Assembly: GCF_014203155.1 (NCBI RefSeq)
Contig: NZ_JACHIK010000002.1
Location: 372,001-436,000, forward strand
DNA length: 64,000 nucleotides
Reading direction: 5' to 3'
Source of the DNA: Shinella fusca
GTDB taxonomy: Bacteria; Pseudomonadota; Alphaproteobacteria; Rhizobiales; Rhizobiaceae
Below the pieces are notes generated by a model that ran no database searches, was not told the origin of the DNA, and was given only the letters and a program-made list of their open reading frames with translations. A program made the position numbers and the translations under genes. Numbering within the stretch: the stretch's first letter is position 1; the number at the start of each line of letters is the position of its first letter. Positions 8,013-15,439 of the stretch are shown here, piece by piece.

Positions 8013-9365
8013 TCAGGCGGCGTCCACGGCGGACAGGAGCCTGTTTTCAAGGATGTCGTGGAGGGCGGAGATCAGGTTGGCGTACCAGAAGCGCCCCGCC
8101 ACGGTGAGGTCGGCAATGCCGTCGGAAAAGGTAAGAAGGCCGCCCGCCTCCCATTGGGTGACGAGGGGCGCCAGGAAGGCCGCGGTTCCCTCTCCGGCAA
8201 GGCTATCCAGCGCGGCCATGTCGAGGCGGCCGGCCTCGAAGCTTGCCGTGACAAGGTTGCGAAGCGGCTGGAGATCATCGGCCATGGCAAGGAGGCCGAT
8301 GGGCTTGCGGCCGGCGCGAACGCTCTCGGTATAATGCGCAAGGTCGCTCGCGACCCCGTAGCTGGCGCGGCCGATGGAGCCGCCGGCACCCGCGCCGAAG
8401 GCGAGGCAATCGGCCCCTTCCTTGATGAGAAGGTTGTAGAGGTTCCGCTCGCGCGTGGTGCGGGCCCAATGGTTGTTGCTGATCTGCCGCCAGTTGCGGC
8501 GCCGGAAGAAATCCGCGCCCGTGGCGTAGAGGTCGCCGATCTCGGCAAGGCCGGGGGCGGCGGGGAATTTTCCGGCGGCTATCGCCGTTGCGAGCGGCGT
8601 GCCGGGAATGAGGTTGAGGCCGTAGAGGTCGATCCCGTCCGGACCGAGCGCGACCGCCGTCTCGAGATCCTGTCGCCAGACCTCCGGCGTCTGGCCGGGC
8701 AATCCGTAGAGAAGGTCGATCACCAGCGCCGCGCGGTCGCGGTCGCGCAGGGCTTCAAGGAAGACGATCGCCTCCTGGCGGCTCGCGCGCCGCCCCTGCC
8801 GGCGGCGCACCGCCGTGTCGAAGCTCTGAACGCCGATGGAAAAGCGGTTCGCACCGGCCTCGAGGCAGGCGTCGATCTTCTCCGCGTCGAAATGGATGAT
8901 GCGCCCCTCGACGGTGATCTCGCAATCGGCGGCAAGCGGAAGCGCGGCCCTCACGGTTTCGATGATGCGGGAAAGCTCGGCCGCGCTGAGGGCCGTCGGC
9001 GTGCCGCCGCCGAGATAGACGGCGTGGATCGGGCTTTCCTGCAGGGCGGGTGCGGCGGCATCGCGCCGGATTTCCTCGACGAGAAGGTCGGCATAGGCCG
9101 CCCCTGCATCCGGAACGTAGGCATTGCGGTAGAAGCCGCAGAACAGGCAATGGTTCGCGCAGAAGGGAACATGGATATAGGCGAGGCGCTTGCCCGGCAG
9201 GGTCGGCGCCGCCAGCAGTCCTTGCCATGCGGACTGGATGTCGGCGGAGGCGAGGCGCTGCCTTCCCCGGAACGGCATGACCGCGCTGCGGCGGGAAAAT
9301 GCGTTGCGCAGCGGGTTCGTGCCGTCTGCATTGGCGAAATACCGTGAGAATTCGCCACCCATCAT
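8013..9365 (-). CDS. hutW: Anaerobic haem-degrading radical SAM methyltransferase ChuW/HutW
   Basis: A 450-residue HemN-like radical SAM enzyme. CANHCLFC (C69, C73, C76) is the CX3CX2C motif that holds the SAM-binding 4Fe-4S cluster; VYLGGGTPTAL and RFSIGVQSFD are HemN-family core motifs. ChuW-type enzymes open the haem ring without oxygen, releasing iron and forming anaerobilin. The frame continues up to a GTG at 9440, but that codon lies inside a perfect FNR box, so an internal ATG (9365; 9386 and 9362 are alternatives) is taken as the start. This is the first gene of the haem operon and implies iron acquisition during anaerobiosis. Confidence 0.85.
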   Translation of the reverse strand: MMGGEFSRYFANADGTNPLRNAFSRRSAVMPFRGRQRLASADIQSAWQGLLAAPTLPGKRLAYIHVPFCANHCLFCGFYRNAYVPDAGAAYADLLVEEIRRDAAAPALQESPIHAVYLGGGTPTALSAAELSRIIETVRAALPLAADCEITVEGRIIHFDAEKIDACLEAGANRFSIGVQSFDTAVRRRQGRRASRQEAIVFLEALRDRDRAALVIDLLYGLPGQTPEVWRQDLETAVALGPDGIDLYGLNLIPGTPLATAIAAGKFPAAPGLAEIGDLYATGADFFRRRNWRQISNNHWARTTRERNLYNLLIKEGADCLAFGAGAGGSIGRASYGVASDLAHYTESVRAGRKPIGLLAMADDLQPLRNLVTASFEAGRLDMAALDSLAGEGTAAFLAPLVTQWEAGGLLTFSDGIADLTVAGRFWYANLISALHDILENRLLSAVDAA

Positions 9366-9431
9366 CAACCCGCCAGCCTCGCCCATCACCAAATTTCGGG
9401 CGGACCTTACGGGAAGGAAAACTTGAGTAAT

Positions 9432-9445
9432 TTGATCCACATCAA
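9432..9445 (-). promoter_or_regulatory. FNR/FixK box upstream of the haem-degradation operon
   Basis: TTGATCCACATCAA is an exact TTGAT-N4-ATCAA match; the palindrome extends to AATTTGAT/ATCAAATT on either side. Its centre is 73 bp before the proposed hutW start, the spacing expected if it sits near -41.5 with a short leader. Confidence 0.8.
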
Positions 9446-9497
9446 ATTACTGGAGTTATTTTATCATGTTTTACCGGCGGTGGCCGGCGCCGGCCCG

Positions 9498-9806
9498 TCA
9501 GGGCGTGCCGCTGTCTTTCTTCCTGTAGAACTCGACAAAGATCCGTCCCGGCGCGGTGAAGGCGACGCGATGAGGGACCTCGGCCTCGATCACGATTGCC
9601 TCGCCGGCCTTGGCGCGTTGCTCGCCGTGATGGGGCGGTTCGAGCCGGTAGAGGACTTCGCCCTCGATGACATGAAGCATCGCCCATGTGCCGGCCTTCG
9701 TCGTGTGGGCCGATTGCAGTCGGGGGGGCAGCGTCTCGGGGGTGAAGTCCGGGGAGCGGCCGTATGCCTCGAAGCCTTCTGGCATCTGCGCCGGGATGGT
9801 TGCCAT
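9498..9806 (-). CDS. DUF1971 (YeaR-like) cupin-fold protein
   Basis: A 102-residue protein with the DUF1971 pattern: YGRSPDFTPETLPPRLQSAH, TKAGTWAMLHVIEGEVLYRL, then EAEVPHRVAF and a terminal IFVEFYRK. The fold is a small beta barrel (cupin-like). E. coli YeaR, of the same family, is induced by nitrate/NO through NarL and NsrR. GGAGG lies 5 nt before the ATG at 9806. It is divergent from a nitrite-reductase-linked gene set and shares an intergenic region holding an NsrR-like palindrome, which fits a nitrosative-stress role. The biochemical activity is unknown. Confidence 0.82.
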   Translation of the reverse strand: MATIPAQMPEGFEAYGRSPDFTPETLPPRLQSAHTTKAGTWAMLHVIEGEVLYRLEPPHHGEQRAKAGEAIVIEAEVPHRVAFTAPGRIFVEFYRKKDSGTP

Positions 9807-9896
9807 CTGTTCCTCCATGCGAACCGGGCGGCCTTGCGGTGAAAGAAAACGCGGGGGGCCGCAGGCGCGACAAAATAGTCCTTGTCGTCCCATCTT

Positions 9897-9923
9897 AAAA
9901 GATACATTCTGAATATATCTTTT
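9897..9923. promoter_or_regulatory. 27-bp NsrR-like palindrome in a divergent intergenic region
   Basis: Left arm AAAAGATACATT (9897-9908) and right arm AATATATCTTTT (9912-9923) are reverse complements with one mismatch around CTG. The core AAGATACATTC-N-GAATATATCTT spans 23 bp in the 11-1-11 form reported for the NO-sensing repressor NsrR. It ends 14 nt before the start of the small gene at 9938 and lies 90 nt from the DUF1971 gene. Confidence 0.6.
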
Positions 9924-9937
9924 CGGAGGGCGACATC

Positions 9938-10138
9938 ATGCAGGAAATCGAAACCGTCTTCAGGCGGGAAAGGGCAGGGTCTTTCGAGCGCGCGGAGCGC
10001 CTCGAAATCATGTTCGCCGTCGTCAGCCAGGGACTTGGCAATTGCCCGGGCTGGTTCGTCACCGCCGTCGAGGATTGTGAGCGATCGGGCGGCGGGCCTT
10101 CGGACCATGGCCGGCGTGCCGTGGGCAGGAAGGCGTGA
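9938..10138 (+). CDS. Small protein of unknown function, first gene of an NO-linked operon
   Basis: A 66-residue basic protein; CGGAGGG stands 7 nt before the ATG. The N-terminal 35 residues look helical (EIETVFRRERAGSFERAERL, then MFAVVSQGLGNCPGWFV); the C-terminus is arginine/glycine rich and may be disordered. No family was recognised. It directly follows the NsrR-like palindrome and its stop overlaps the next frame (GTGA at 10135-10138), so it is probably coupled to the downstream genes. Because it is short, it could be less conserved than its neighbours. Confidence 0.6.
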   Translation: MQEIETVFRRERAGSFERAERLEIMFAVVSQGLGNCPGWFVTAVEDCERSGGGPSDHGRRAVGRKA

Positions 10139-10143
10139 GCATC

Positions 10144-10353
10144 ATGTCACGCGATTTCAAGGACCTCGCCTCTCTCGAAGCGCTCGTGCGCGACGACTAC
10201 GACCGCTGCCATCCGGGCGAGACGTTCGACGACATGCGTCGGCGCGCTTCCTTCTCCAAGGAGGATCGTTGCCTCTACCGGGACTGGCTCGCGGTCGCGG
10301 CGGCCCGGGCGGCCGATCTCGCGGAAGCCGAAATTCCGGTTGCCGCGGAATGA
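10144..10353 (+). CDS. Small conserved-looking protein of unknown function
   Basis: A 69-residue, acidic, mostly helical protein (SLEALVRDDYDRCHPGETFD, then RRASFSKEDRCLYRDWLAVA and an alanine-rich tail). Two cysteines are separated by about 23 residues. The ATG at 10144 has AGGAAGG about 9 nt upstream; a GTG at 10135 in the same frame is an alternative. It lies 5 nt after the preceding small gene and 25 nt before the FmdE-like gene. Function unknown; its position suggests a partner of the FmdE-like protein or nitrite reductase. Confidence 0.65.
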   Translation: MSRDFKDLASLEALVRDDYDRCHPGETFDDMRRRASFSKEDRCLYRDWLAVAAARAADLAEAEIPVAAE

Positions 10354-10378
10354 ACCCTGACGAATGACGGAGGCACAC

Positions 10379-11005
10379 ATGGATTTTCCCGATTTCTTCG
10401 ACCGCGTCCCCGCCATTACGCTGCGCGAGCCTTTGACGGCGTTTTTCGGCGCATCGGCGGGCGGCACCATCACCTATCGCTATGCCGATGCGGTAAAGCT
10501 CGCCGGGCATTCCTGCCCGACCGTTGCCGGCGCCTACCTGATGATCCGCAAGGGTCTCGCCCGGCTCTATGGCGACGACATGCCCGAGCGCGGCAATATC
10601 GAAGTCCATATGCGTGATGCGCGCGACGACGGCACGACCGGCGTCGTCGCGACGATCGCGACGCTGCTGACCGGCGCCGCGCCCGAGACCGGCTTCGGCG
10701 GCATCGGAATGAACCGCCGCTTCGCGCGCCGCGATCTCCTGCGGTTCGATGCGCCCATACGCGGCCTCATGGCGTTGCGCCGGCGCGATACCGGCAGCGG
10801 CGTCGTTCTCGACCTCGACACCGCTCCGGTGCCGCCGGCAACGGGGATTCGGGCACTCTTTCCGAAGGTCGCGGCAGGAACGGCGGACGTGGACGAAGAG
10901 GCCATGTTCGCGGCGCTCTGGCAGGAGCGGGTGGCACGCATGCTGCTGGAGCACGCCGACGATCCCGAACTCGTCCATGTCCGCCCGTGGGAGTTCGCCG
11001 GCTAG
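10379..11005 (+). CDS. FmdE-like protein of unknown function next to nitrite reductase
   Basis: A 208-residue protein whose AGHSCPTVAGAYLMIRKGL (H44, C46) resembles the GH-x-CP metal-binding start of the FmdE fold (formylmethanofuran dehydrogenase subunit E-like). A second conserved-looking block is GFGGIGMNRRFARRDLL. No zinc-finger tail like that of archaeal FmdE is visible. GGAGG lies 5 nt before the ATG at 10379, which is preferred to the in-frame ATG at 10364. It follows two small genes under an NsrR-like site and precedes nirK. A metal- or redox-handling role in nitrite/NO metabolism is inference. Confidence 0.6.
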   Translation: MDFPDFFDRVPAITLREPLTAFFGASAGGTITYRYADAVKLAGHSCPTVAGAYLMIRKGLARLYGDDMPERGNIEVHMRDARDDGTTGVVATIATLLTGAAPETGFGGIGMNRRFARRDLLRFDAPIRGLMALRRRDTGSGVVLDLDTAPVPPATGIRALFPKVAAGTADVDEEAMFAALWQERVARMLLEHADDPELVHVRPWEFAG

Positions 11006-11031
11006 CGCCGGCCGCCGGATCGGCCCCTTTC

Positions 11032-11045
11032 TTGACGTTCCGCAA
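11032..11045 (+). promoter_or_regulatory. NnrR/FNR-type half-conserved box upstream of nirK
   Basis: TTGACGTTCCGCAA fits TTG-N8-CAA, the looser site used by NnrR/Dnr regulators of denitrification. Its centre is 77 bp before the nirK start, in the same range as the other FNR-type boxes in this window. Confidence 0.55.
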
Positions 11046-11115
11046 ATCCGGCCTTTCGCAACCGTGCTAGACGATCGGTCAGGGAACGCAGAATTCGCAA
11101 GGAGAGGGAGACATC

Positions 11116-12639
11116 ATGACGGATCCGGTTCTACTCGTCCTCACGGCCGTTGCCGCGGCACTTTCGATCCACACGATCATTGCCCGGCGGATGGGGCGCA
11201 CCGTCGCGGCGGCAATCGGCCTTTCGGCGATGGCTTTCCTCGCGGTGCCCGCGGCGGCGCAGACCCACGATCACGCCGCCCAGCCGGCAAGCGGACAGGC
11301 CGCCGGCGAGGATGCCGGCCAGCAGCGGGCCGATCCGGCGCTCGGCACGAGCTACCACAGCGCCACCACCTTCACCCTCAGGACCGGCATCGCGGCCGGC
11401 CGCATGGTCTATATCGGCGTCGGCGGCGATATCGACGGGCAGGTCAATCCCGATCTGATGGTGCACGAAGGCGAGATCGTGCAGATCAACCTCATCAACG
11501 GTGAAGGCGCCGAGCACGACGTGGTCATCGACCAGTATGCGGCGCGTTCCTCCGTCGTCGTCGGCAAGAACGCCTCGTCCACCTTCTCCTTCACGGCGAA
11601 CAAGGTCGGCGAATTCGCCTATTTCTGCTCCATCGCCGGCCACAGGCTTGCCGGCATGGAAGGCCTCCTGCGCGTCATGCCGGGCGCCCGCGAGACGATG
11701 GACATGGATGCGGCGGACATCGTGCATGATCCCGCCGACCTGCCGGGGCCGATCGGCTCGCGGCCGGCCCAGGTGGTGCGCGTCGATTTCGAGACGGTCG
11801 AGCTGAAGGGCCGGCTCGACGACGGCACGACCTATGTCTACTGGACGTTCAACGGAAAGGTGCCGGGGCCCTTCGTGCGCGTTCGCGTCGGCGACACCGT
11901 CGAGGTCCACCTGAAGAACGCGTCCGACAGCGTAATGATGCATTCGGTCGATTTCCATGCGGCGACCGGCCCGGGCGGCGGAGCGGACTTCACCCAGACC
12001 GCGCCGGGCGAAGAAAGCGTCGTCACCTTCCAGGCGCTGAAGCCGGGCATCTACGTCTATCATTGCGCCACGCCCAGCGTCGCGCATCACATCACCAGCG
12101 GCATGTACGGCATGATCCTGGTCGAGCCCGAGGGCGGCCTGCCGCAGGTCGACCGCGAGTTCTACGTCATGCAGGGCGAGCTCTACACGGTCGAGCCCTT
12201 CGGCACGAAGGGCGACATGGAGATGGACTACGACAAGCTGTCCTCCGAACGGCCGGAATATTTCCTCTTCAACGGGGCCGTCGGGGCGCTGACGAAATCG
12301 CATCCGCTCTATGCCAATGCCGGCGACACGGTGCGCATCTTCTTCGGCGTCGGCGGGCCGAACTATACTTCGTCCTTCCACGTCATCGGCGAGATATTCG
12401 ACCACGTCTATGCCTTCGGCAGCGTGACCACGCCGCCGACGACGAACGTGCAGACCGTCACCGTGCCGCCGGGCGGTGCCACGATCGTCGACTTCAAGAT
12501 CGACCGCGGCGGGCACTATGTGCTGGTCGACCACGCATTGTCGCGCGCCGAGCGCGGGCTTGCGGGGTATCTCATCGTCGACGGTCCCGAGAACGACGCC
12601 ACGATGCATACCGGCCCCGCCGACCAGGGCGCAGAATAG
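11116..12639 (+). CDS. nirK: Copper nitrite reductase with an extra N-terminal cupredoxin domain
   Basis: A 507-residue protein, far longer than common NirK (about 360-380). A hydrophobic N-terminus ends in VPAAAQ. Residues about 85-190 form an additional cupredoxin with an apparently complete type 1 copper site (H134, C171, H176, M181). The catalytic part keeps type 1 ligands H276, C317, H325, M330; type 2 ligands H281, H316, H422; and active-site D279 and H396. It reduces nitrite to NO in the periplasm. GGAGAGGGAG precedes the ATG; a second start (11191) would give a simpler signal peptide. The layout recalls the Hyphomicrobium denitrificans enzyme, where the extra domain is tethered to the core. 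Confidence 0.93.
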   Translation: MTDPVLLVLTAVAAALSIHTIIARRMGRTVAAAIGLSAMAFLAVPAAAQTHDHAAQPASGQAAGEDAGQQRADPALGTSYHSATTFTLRTGIAAGRMVYIGVGGDIDGQVNPDLMVHEGEIVQINLINGEGAEHDVVIDQYAARSSVVVGKNASSTFSFTANKVGEFAYFCSIAGHRLAGMEGLLRVMPGARETMDMDAADIVHDPADLPGPIGSRPAQVVRVDFETVELKGRLDDGTTYVYWTFNGKVPGPFVRVRVGDTVEVHLKNASDSVMMHSVDFHAATGPGGGADFTQTAPGEESVVTFQALKPGIYVYHCATPSVAHHITSGMYGMILVEPEGGLPQVDREFYVMQGELYTVEPFGTKGDMEMDYDKLSSERPEYFLFNGAVGALTKSHPLYANAGDTVRIFFGVGGPNYTSSFHVIGEIFDHVYAFGSVTTPPTTNVQTVTVPPGGATIVDFKIDRGGHYVLVDHALSRAERGLAGYLIVDGPENDATMHTGPADQGAE

Positions 12640-12651
12640 GACCGGCAGGAA

Positions 12652-12682
12652 GACGTCCGCGGGGAAATCTCCCGCGGGCGTC
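12652..12682. terminator. Bidirectional hairpin between convergent nirK and tauR
   Basis: GACGTCCGCGGG (12652-12663) pairs with CCCGCGGGCGTC (12671-12682) with one G-U pair around a 7-nt loop. It lies just past the nirK stop and before the convergent tauR stop, so it can serve both. Confidence 0.65.
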
Positions 12683-12703
12683 TGGCGGTCCGTCTTCCCG
12701 GTT

Positions 12704-14191
12704 TCAACCCGCTTCCGTTTCCATGAGCCGGTCGATCCGGGCCCGGACCCTTGCGATGCCTTCCGGAATGTTGGCGCTCGGGATCGACGAATAGCCCATC
12801 CGGAAATAGCGGCAGCTCCGGTTGTTCTGCGGAAAGAACGGTGAGCCGGATTCGACGAGCACGCCGTCCTGCCGCAATTCCCGTACGAGGCGGTCGGCGT
12901 CGAGGCCTTCCGGCCCCTCCATCCAGAACGACGTGCCGCCGAAGTCGCAGGAGCCGGCGATCGTCAGGCCTTCCCGCCGCAACGCATCGCCCATCAGCAC
13001 GTGGCGCTTGTGGTATTCGGTGCGCATGCGGTGCAGCACGGCATCGTAGTGGCCGAGCGCCAGGAAATAGGCGGCAGTGCGCTGGAGGTGCCCGGGCGGA
13101 TGGCGCAGCATCAGCGAGCGCAGGGCCCGCGCCTCGCGGATGAACGGGGCGGGCGCGACGAGATAGCCGAGCCGCAGGCCGGGAAACAGCGATTTCGAGA
13201 AGCTGCCGATATAGAGCACGCGTCCCGTGGCGTCGAAGGCCTTCAGGGCCGGCGAGGGCGGGGCGAGATAGCTGATCTCGAACTCGTAGTCGTCCTCGAC
13301 GATCACGAAGTCCTTCTCCTCCGCCGCCTCCAGCAGCCGCGCGCGCCGGTCGATGGGCATGGTTGCGCCCGTCGGCGAATGATGGCTCGGCGTAACGAAG
13401 ACGGCATCGACGTTTTCCGGCAACGCATCCGGCGGCAAGCCCTCGCCATCCACATCGATGGCCGTCACCTTCGCGCCGCTGAGGAAAAGCGATGCGCTGA
13501 TATCGGGATGGCAGGGGTTCTCGCAGACGGCGCTCGAGCCCTTTTCGAGGATCAGCCGCGTCGCGATCCAGAGCGCGTTCTGCGCGCCCACGGTGACGAG
13601 GATCTCGTCCGGATTGGCGTGGATGCCGCGCCGCGGCAGCGTGCGCGAGCAGATGTAGTTGACGAGCCGCACGTCGTCGGCCGCGGCGAAGTCGCTTGCC
13701 ATCAGGATGAAGTCCTCGCGCGCCAATGCCCGGCGCGCGCAGTCACGCCAGGCATTGAGGTCGAAGAGCGAGGGATCCATCTGGCCATAGAGGAAGGGAT
13801 AGGGATAACGCCGCCAGTCGAGCGGCTTGGGGATCTGCCGCACGACGCCGAAGCTCATCTTGATCTTGCTGCTCCAGTCGACCGGATCGGAGCCGGCCGA
13901 CGGGCGGTCGTTGTCGAGCGCCTTGCCGGGTGCGTTGCCGGATATGCGGTAGGAGCTGCGGTTGGCGACCTCCACATAGCCCTGGGAGACGAGCTCCTGA
14001 TAGGCAAGCGTGACCGTGATGCGCGAGATGTTGAGATAGTCGGCGAGCTTGCGGGTGGAGGGCAGGTGCGCGCCCGGCTGGATGCGCCCGGCGAGCACCG
14101 CAGAGACCACCGTCTCGCGCAATTGGGCCTGCAGGCCGAGCCCACTTTCCCGGTCGATGAAGAAGATCGTCTCGGATACGTTGGTGCGCAC
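12704..14191 (-). CDS. tauR: Taurine-responsive MocR-type regulator TauR
   Basis: A 495-residue MocR/GntR hybrid: an N-terminal winged helix (residues about 15-85, STRKLADYLNISRITVTLAY) joined to a fold-type I aminotransferase domain (about 130-485) with the PLP-lysine in IGSFSKSLFPGLRLGYL and ENPCHPD in the substrate region. The start is a GTG with a GGAG about 9 nt away. It is divergent from tauABC and the intergenic region carries two direct repeats like known TauR targets. TauR homologues activate taurine genes when taurine is present, so activation is the expected mode. Confidence 0.9.
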   Translation of the reverse strand: MRTNVSETIFFIDRESGLGLQAQLRETVVSAVLAGRIQPGAHLPSTRKLADYLNISRITVTLAYQELVSQGYVEVANRSSYRISGNAPGKALDNDRPSAGSDPVDWSSKIKMSFGVVRQIPKPLDWRRYPYPFLYGQMDPSLFDLNAWRDCARRALAREDFILMASDFAAADDVRLVNYICSRTLPRRGIHANPDEILVTVGAQNALWIATRLILEKGSSAVCENPCHPDISASLFLSGAKVTAIDVDGEGLPPDALPENVDAVFVTPSHHSPTGATMPIDRRARLLEAAEEKDFVIVEDDYEFEISYLAPPSPALKAFDATGRVLYIGSFSKSLFPGLRLGYLVAPAPFIREARALRSLMLRHPPGHLQRTAAYFLALGHYDAVLHRMRTEYHKRHVLMGDALRREGLTIAGSCDFGGTSFWMEGPEGLDADRLVRELRQDGVLVESGSPFFPQNNRSCRYFRMGYSSIPSANIPEGIARVRARIDRLMETEAG

Positions 14192-14215
14192 GAAATCCGC
14201 TCCAGGCCAAATGAT

Positions 14216-14247
14216 CTGGATTTATTCAACTTCCAAACTGGATATAA
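14216..14247. promoter_or_regulatory. Direct repeats, probable TauR binding site
   Basis: CTGGATTTAT (14216-14225) and CTGGATATAA (14238-14247) are direct repeats spaced exactly 22 bp, two helical turns. They resemble the CTGGAC-type direct repeats described for TauR in Rhodobacter capsulatus, and lie between tauR and tauA. Confidence 0.65.
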
Positions 14248-14328
14248 CGCAAGCGGGGCACCGCATTTATCACTTTTGTCAAGAAGACCGGGGCAACCGG
14301 CTCAAGCACCAATCGATGAGGAGGAACG

Positions 14329-15348
14329 ATGATGCTTTCAAGACAATTCAAACGCCTGGCCGCCGCCACCAGCTTCGTGGCCGGCCTTGCCGTGTCAGGC
14401 ATGGCTTACGCAGAAACCAGCCTCGTGGTCGGCTACCAGCAGATCGTCGGCCCGTTCGTGGCCGCCATCGCCGACGGCCGCTTCGATGCGGCCGCCAAGG
14501 AGGCCGGCTACAAGATCGACTGGCGCCAGTTCTCGTCGGCAGGCGACATCACGACGGCGCTTGCCTCCGGCGACGTGCCGATCGGCGTGATCGGCTCGAC
14601 CGGCACGGCCGCGGCCGCAACCCGCGGCGTCGACCTGCAGCTCTTCTGGATCCTCGACAATATCGGCAAGTCGGAGGCGCTGGTTGCCCGCGACGGCTCC
14701 GGCATCGAGAAGCCGGAAGACCTCAAGGGCAAGAAGGTCGCCGTGCCCTTCGTGTCCACCTCGCACTTCCATCTGCTCGTGGGTCTCAATTCCGTCTGGA
14801 AGATCGATCCGCGCGAGGTGGAAATCCTCAACTTGAAGCCGCCGCAGATCGTCGCGGCTTGGCAGCGCGGCGATATCGATGCCGCCTATGTCTGGCCGCC
14901 GGCGCTCTCGGAAATCCAGAAGACGGGCAAGACGATCTCCGATTCCGAGGTCATCGGCGCGGCAAGCGTTCCCACCTTCGACGGCCTGGTGGTCGACAAG
15001 AACTGGGCGGCGGAAAACCCCAAGCTCATGGAGGCCTTCACCAAGGTTCTCGCCCAGTCCTATGCGGACTACAATGCCGACAAGGCGGCCTGGACGGCGG
15101 ACTCTTCCCAGGTCCAGGGCATCGTCAAGCTGATCGGCGGCGACGGCCCGAGCACGGTCGAGGCGCTGGAGCTCCTGTCCTTCCCGAATGCGGACGAACA
15201 GGCCTCCGATACCTGGCTCGGCGGCGGCGCGACCCGGGCGCTCAACGAAAGCGCACGGTTCCTCGTCGAGCAGAAGCAGATCAGCAAGGCGCTCGACGAC
15301 TACGCGCCCTTCGTGAATGCAGACTTCGCCAAGGCGGCCGCAAAGTAA
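14329..15348 (+). CDS. tauA: Taurine ABC transporter substrate-binding protein
   Basis: A 339-residue periplasmic binding protein. The signal peptide ends near GMAYA-ET (residue 28). The mature part has the TauA/SsuA pattern: VVGYQQIVGPFVAAIADGRF, WRQFSSAGDITTALASGDVP, GSTGTAAAATRGVDLQLFWI and KKVAVPFVSTSHFHLL. GAGGAGG stands just before two adjacent ATG codons (14329, 14332). It captures taurine for TauBC. First gene of the taurine operon, downstream of the TauR repeats. Confidence 0.93.
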   Translation: MMLSRQFKRLAAATSFVAGLAVSGMAYAETSLVVGYQQIVGPFVAAIADGRFDAAAKEAGYKIDWRQFSSAGDITTALASGDVPIGVIGSTGTAAAATRGVDLQLFWILDNIGKSEALVARDGSGIEKPEDLKGKKVAVPFVSTSHFHLLVGLNSVWKIDPREVEILNLKPPQIVAAWQRGDIDAAYVWPPALSEIQKTGKTISDSEVIGAASVPTFDGLVVDKNWAAENPKLMEAFTKVLAQSYADYNADKAAWTADSSQVQGIVKLIGGDGPSTVEALELLSFPNADEQASDTWLGGGATRALNESARFLVEQKQISKALDDYAPFVNADFAKAAAK

Positions 15349-15364
15349 AAGGCGCCCGCCGGAT

Positions 15365-15390
15365 GCGCCGGCCGTGGGAGCGGCCGGTGC
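15365..15390 (+). terminator. Intercistronic hairpin between tauA and tauB
   Basis: GCGCCGGCCG (15365-15374) pairs with CGGCCGGTGC (15381-15390), one mismatch, 6-nt loop. A stem placed after a binding-protein gene commonly protects its mRNA or partly attenuates, giving more TauA than TauBC. Confidence 0.5.
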
Positions 15391-15439
15391 GTGCGTCATC
15401 GCTTACAGACCGTGACCGGGGTGCAGGGAGGCATTTCTC

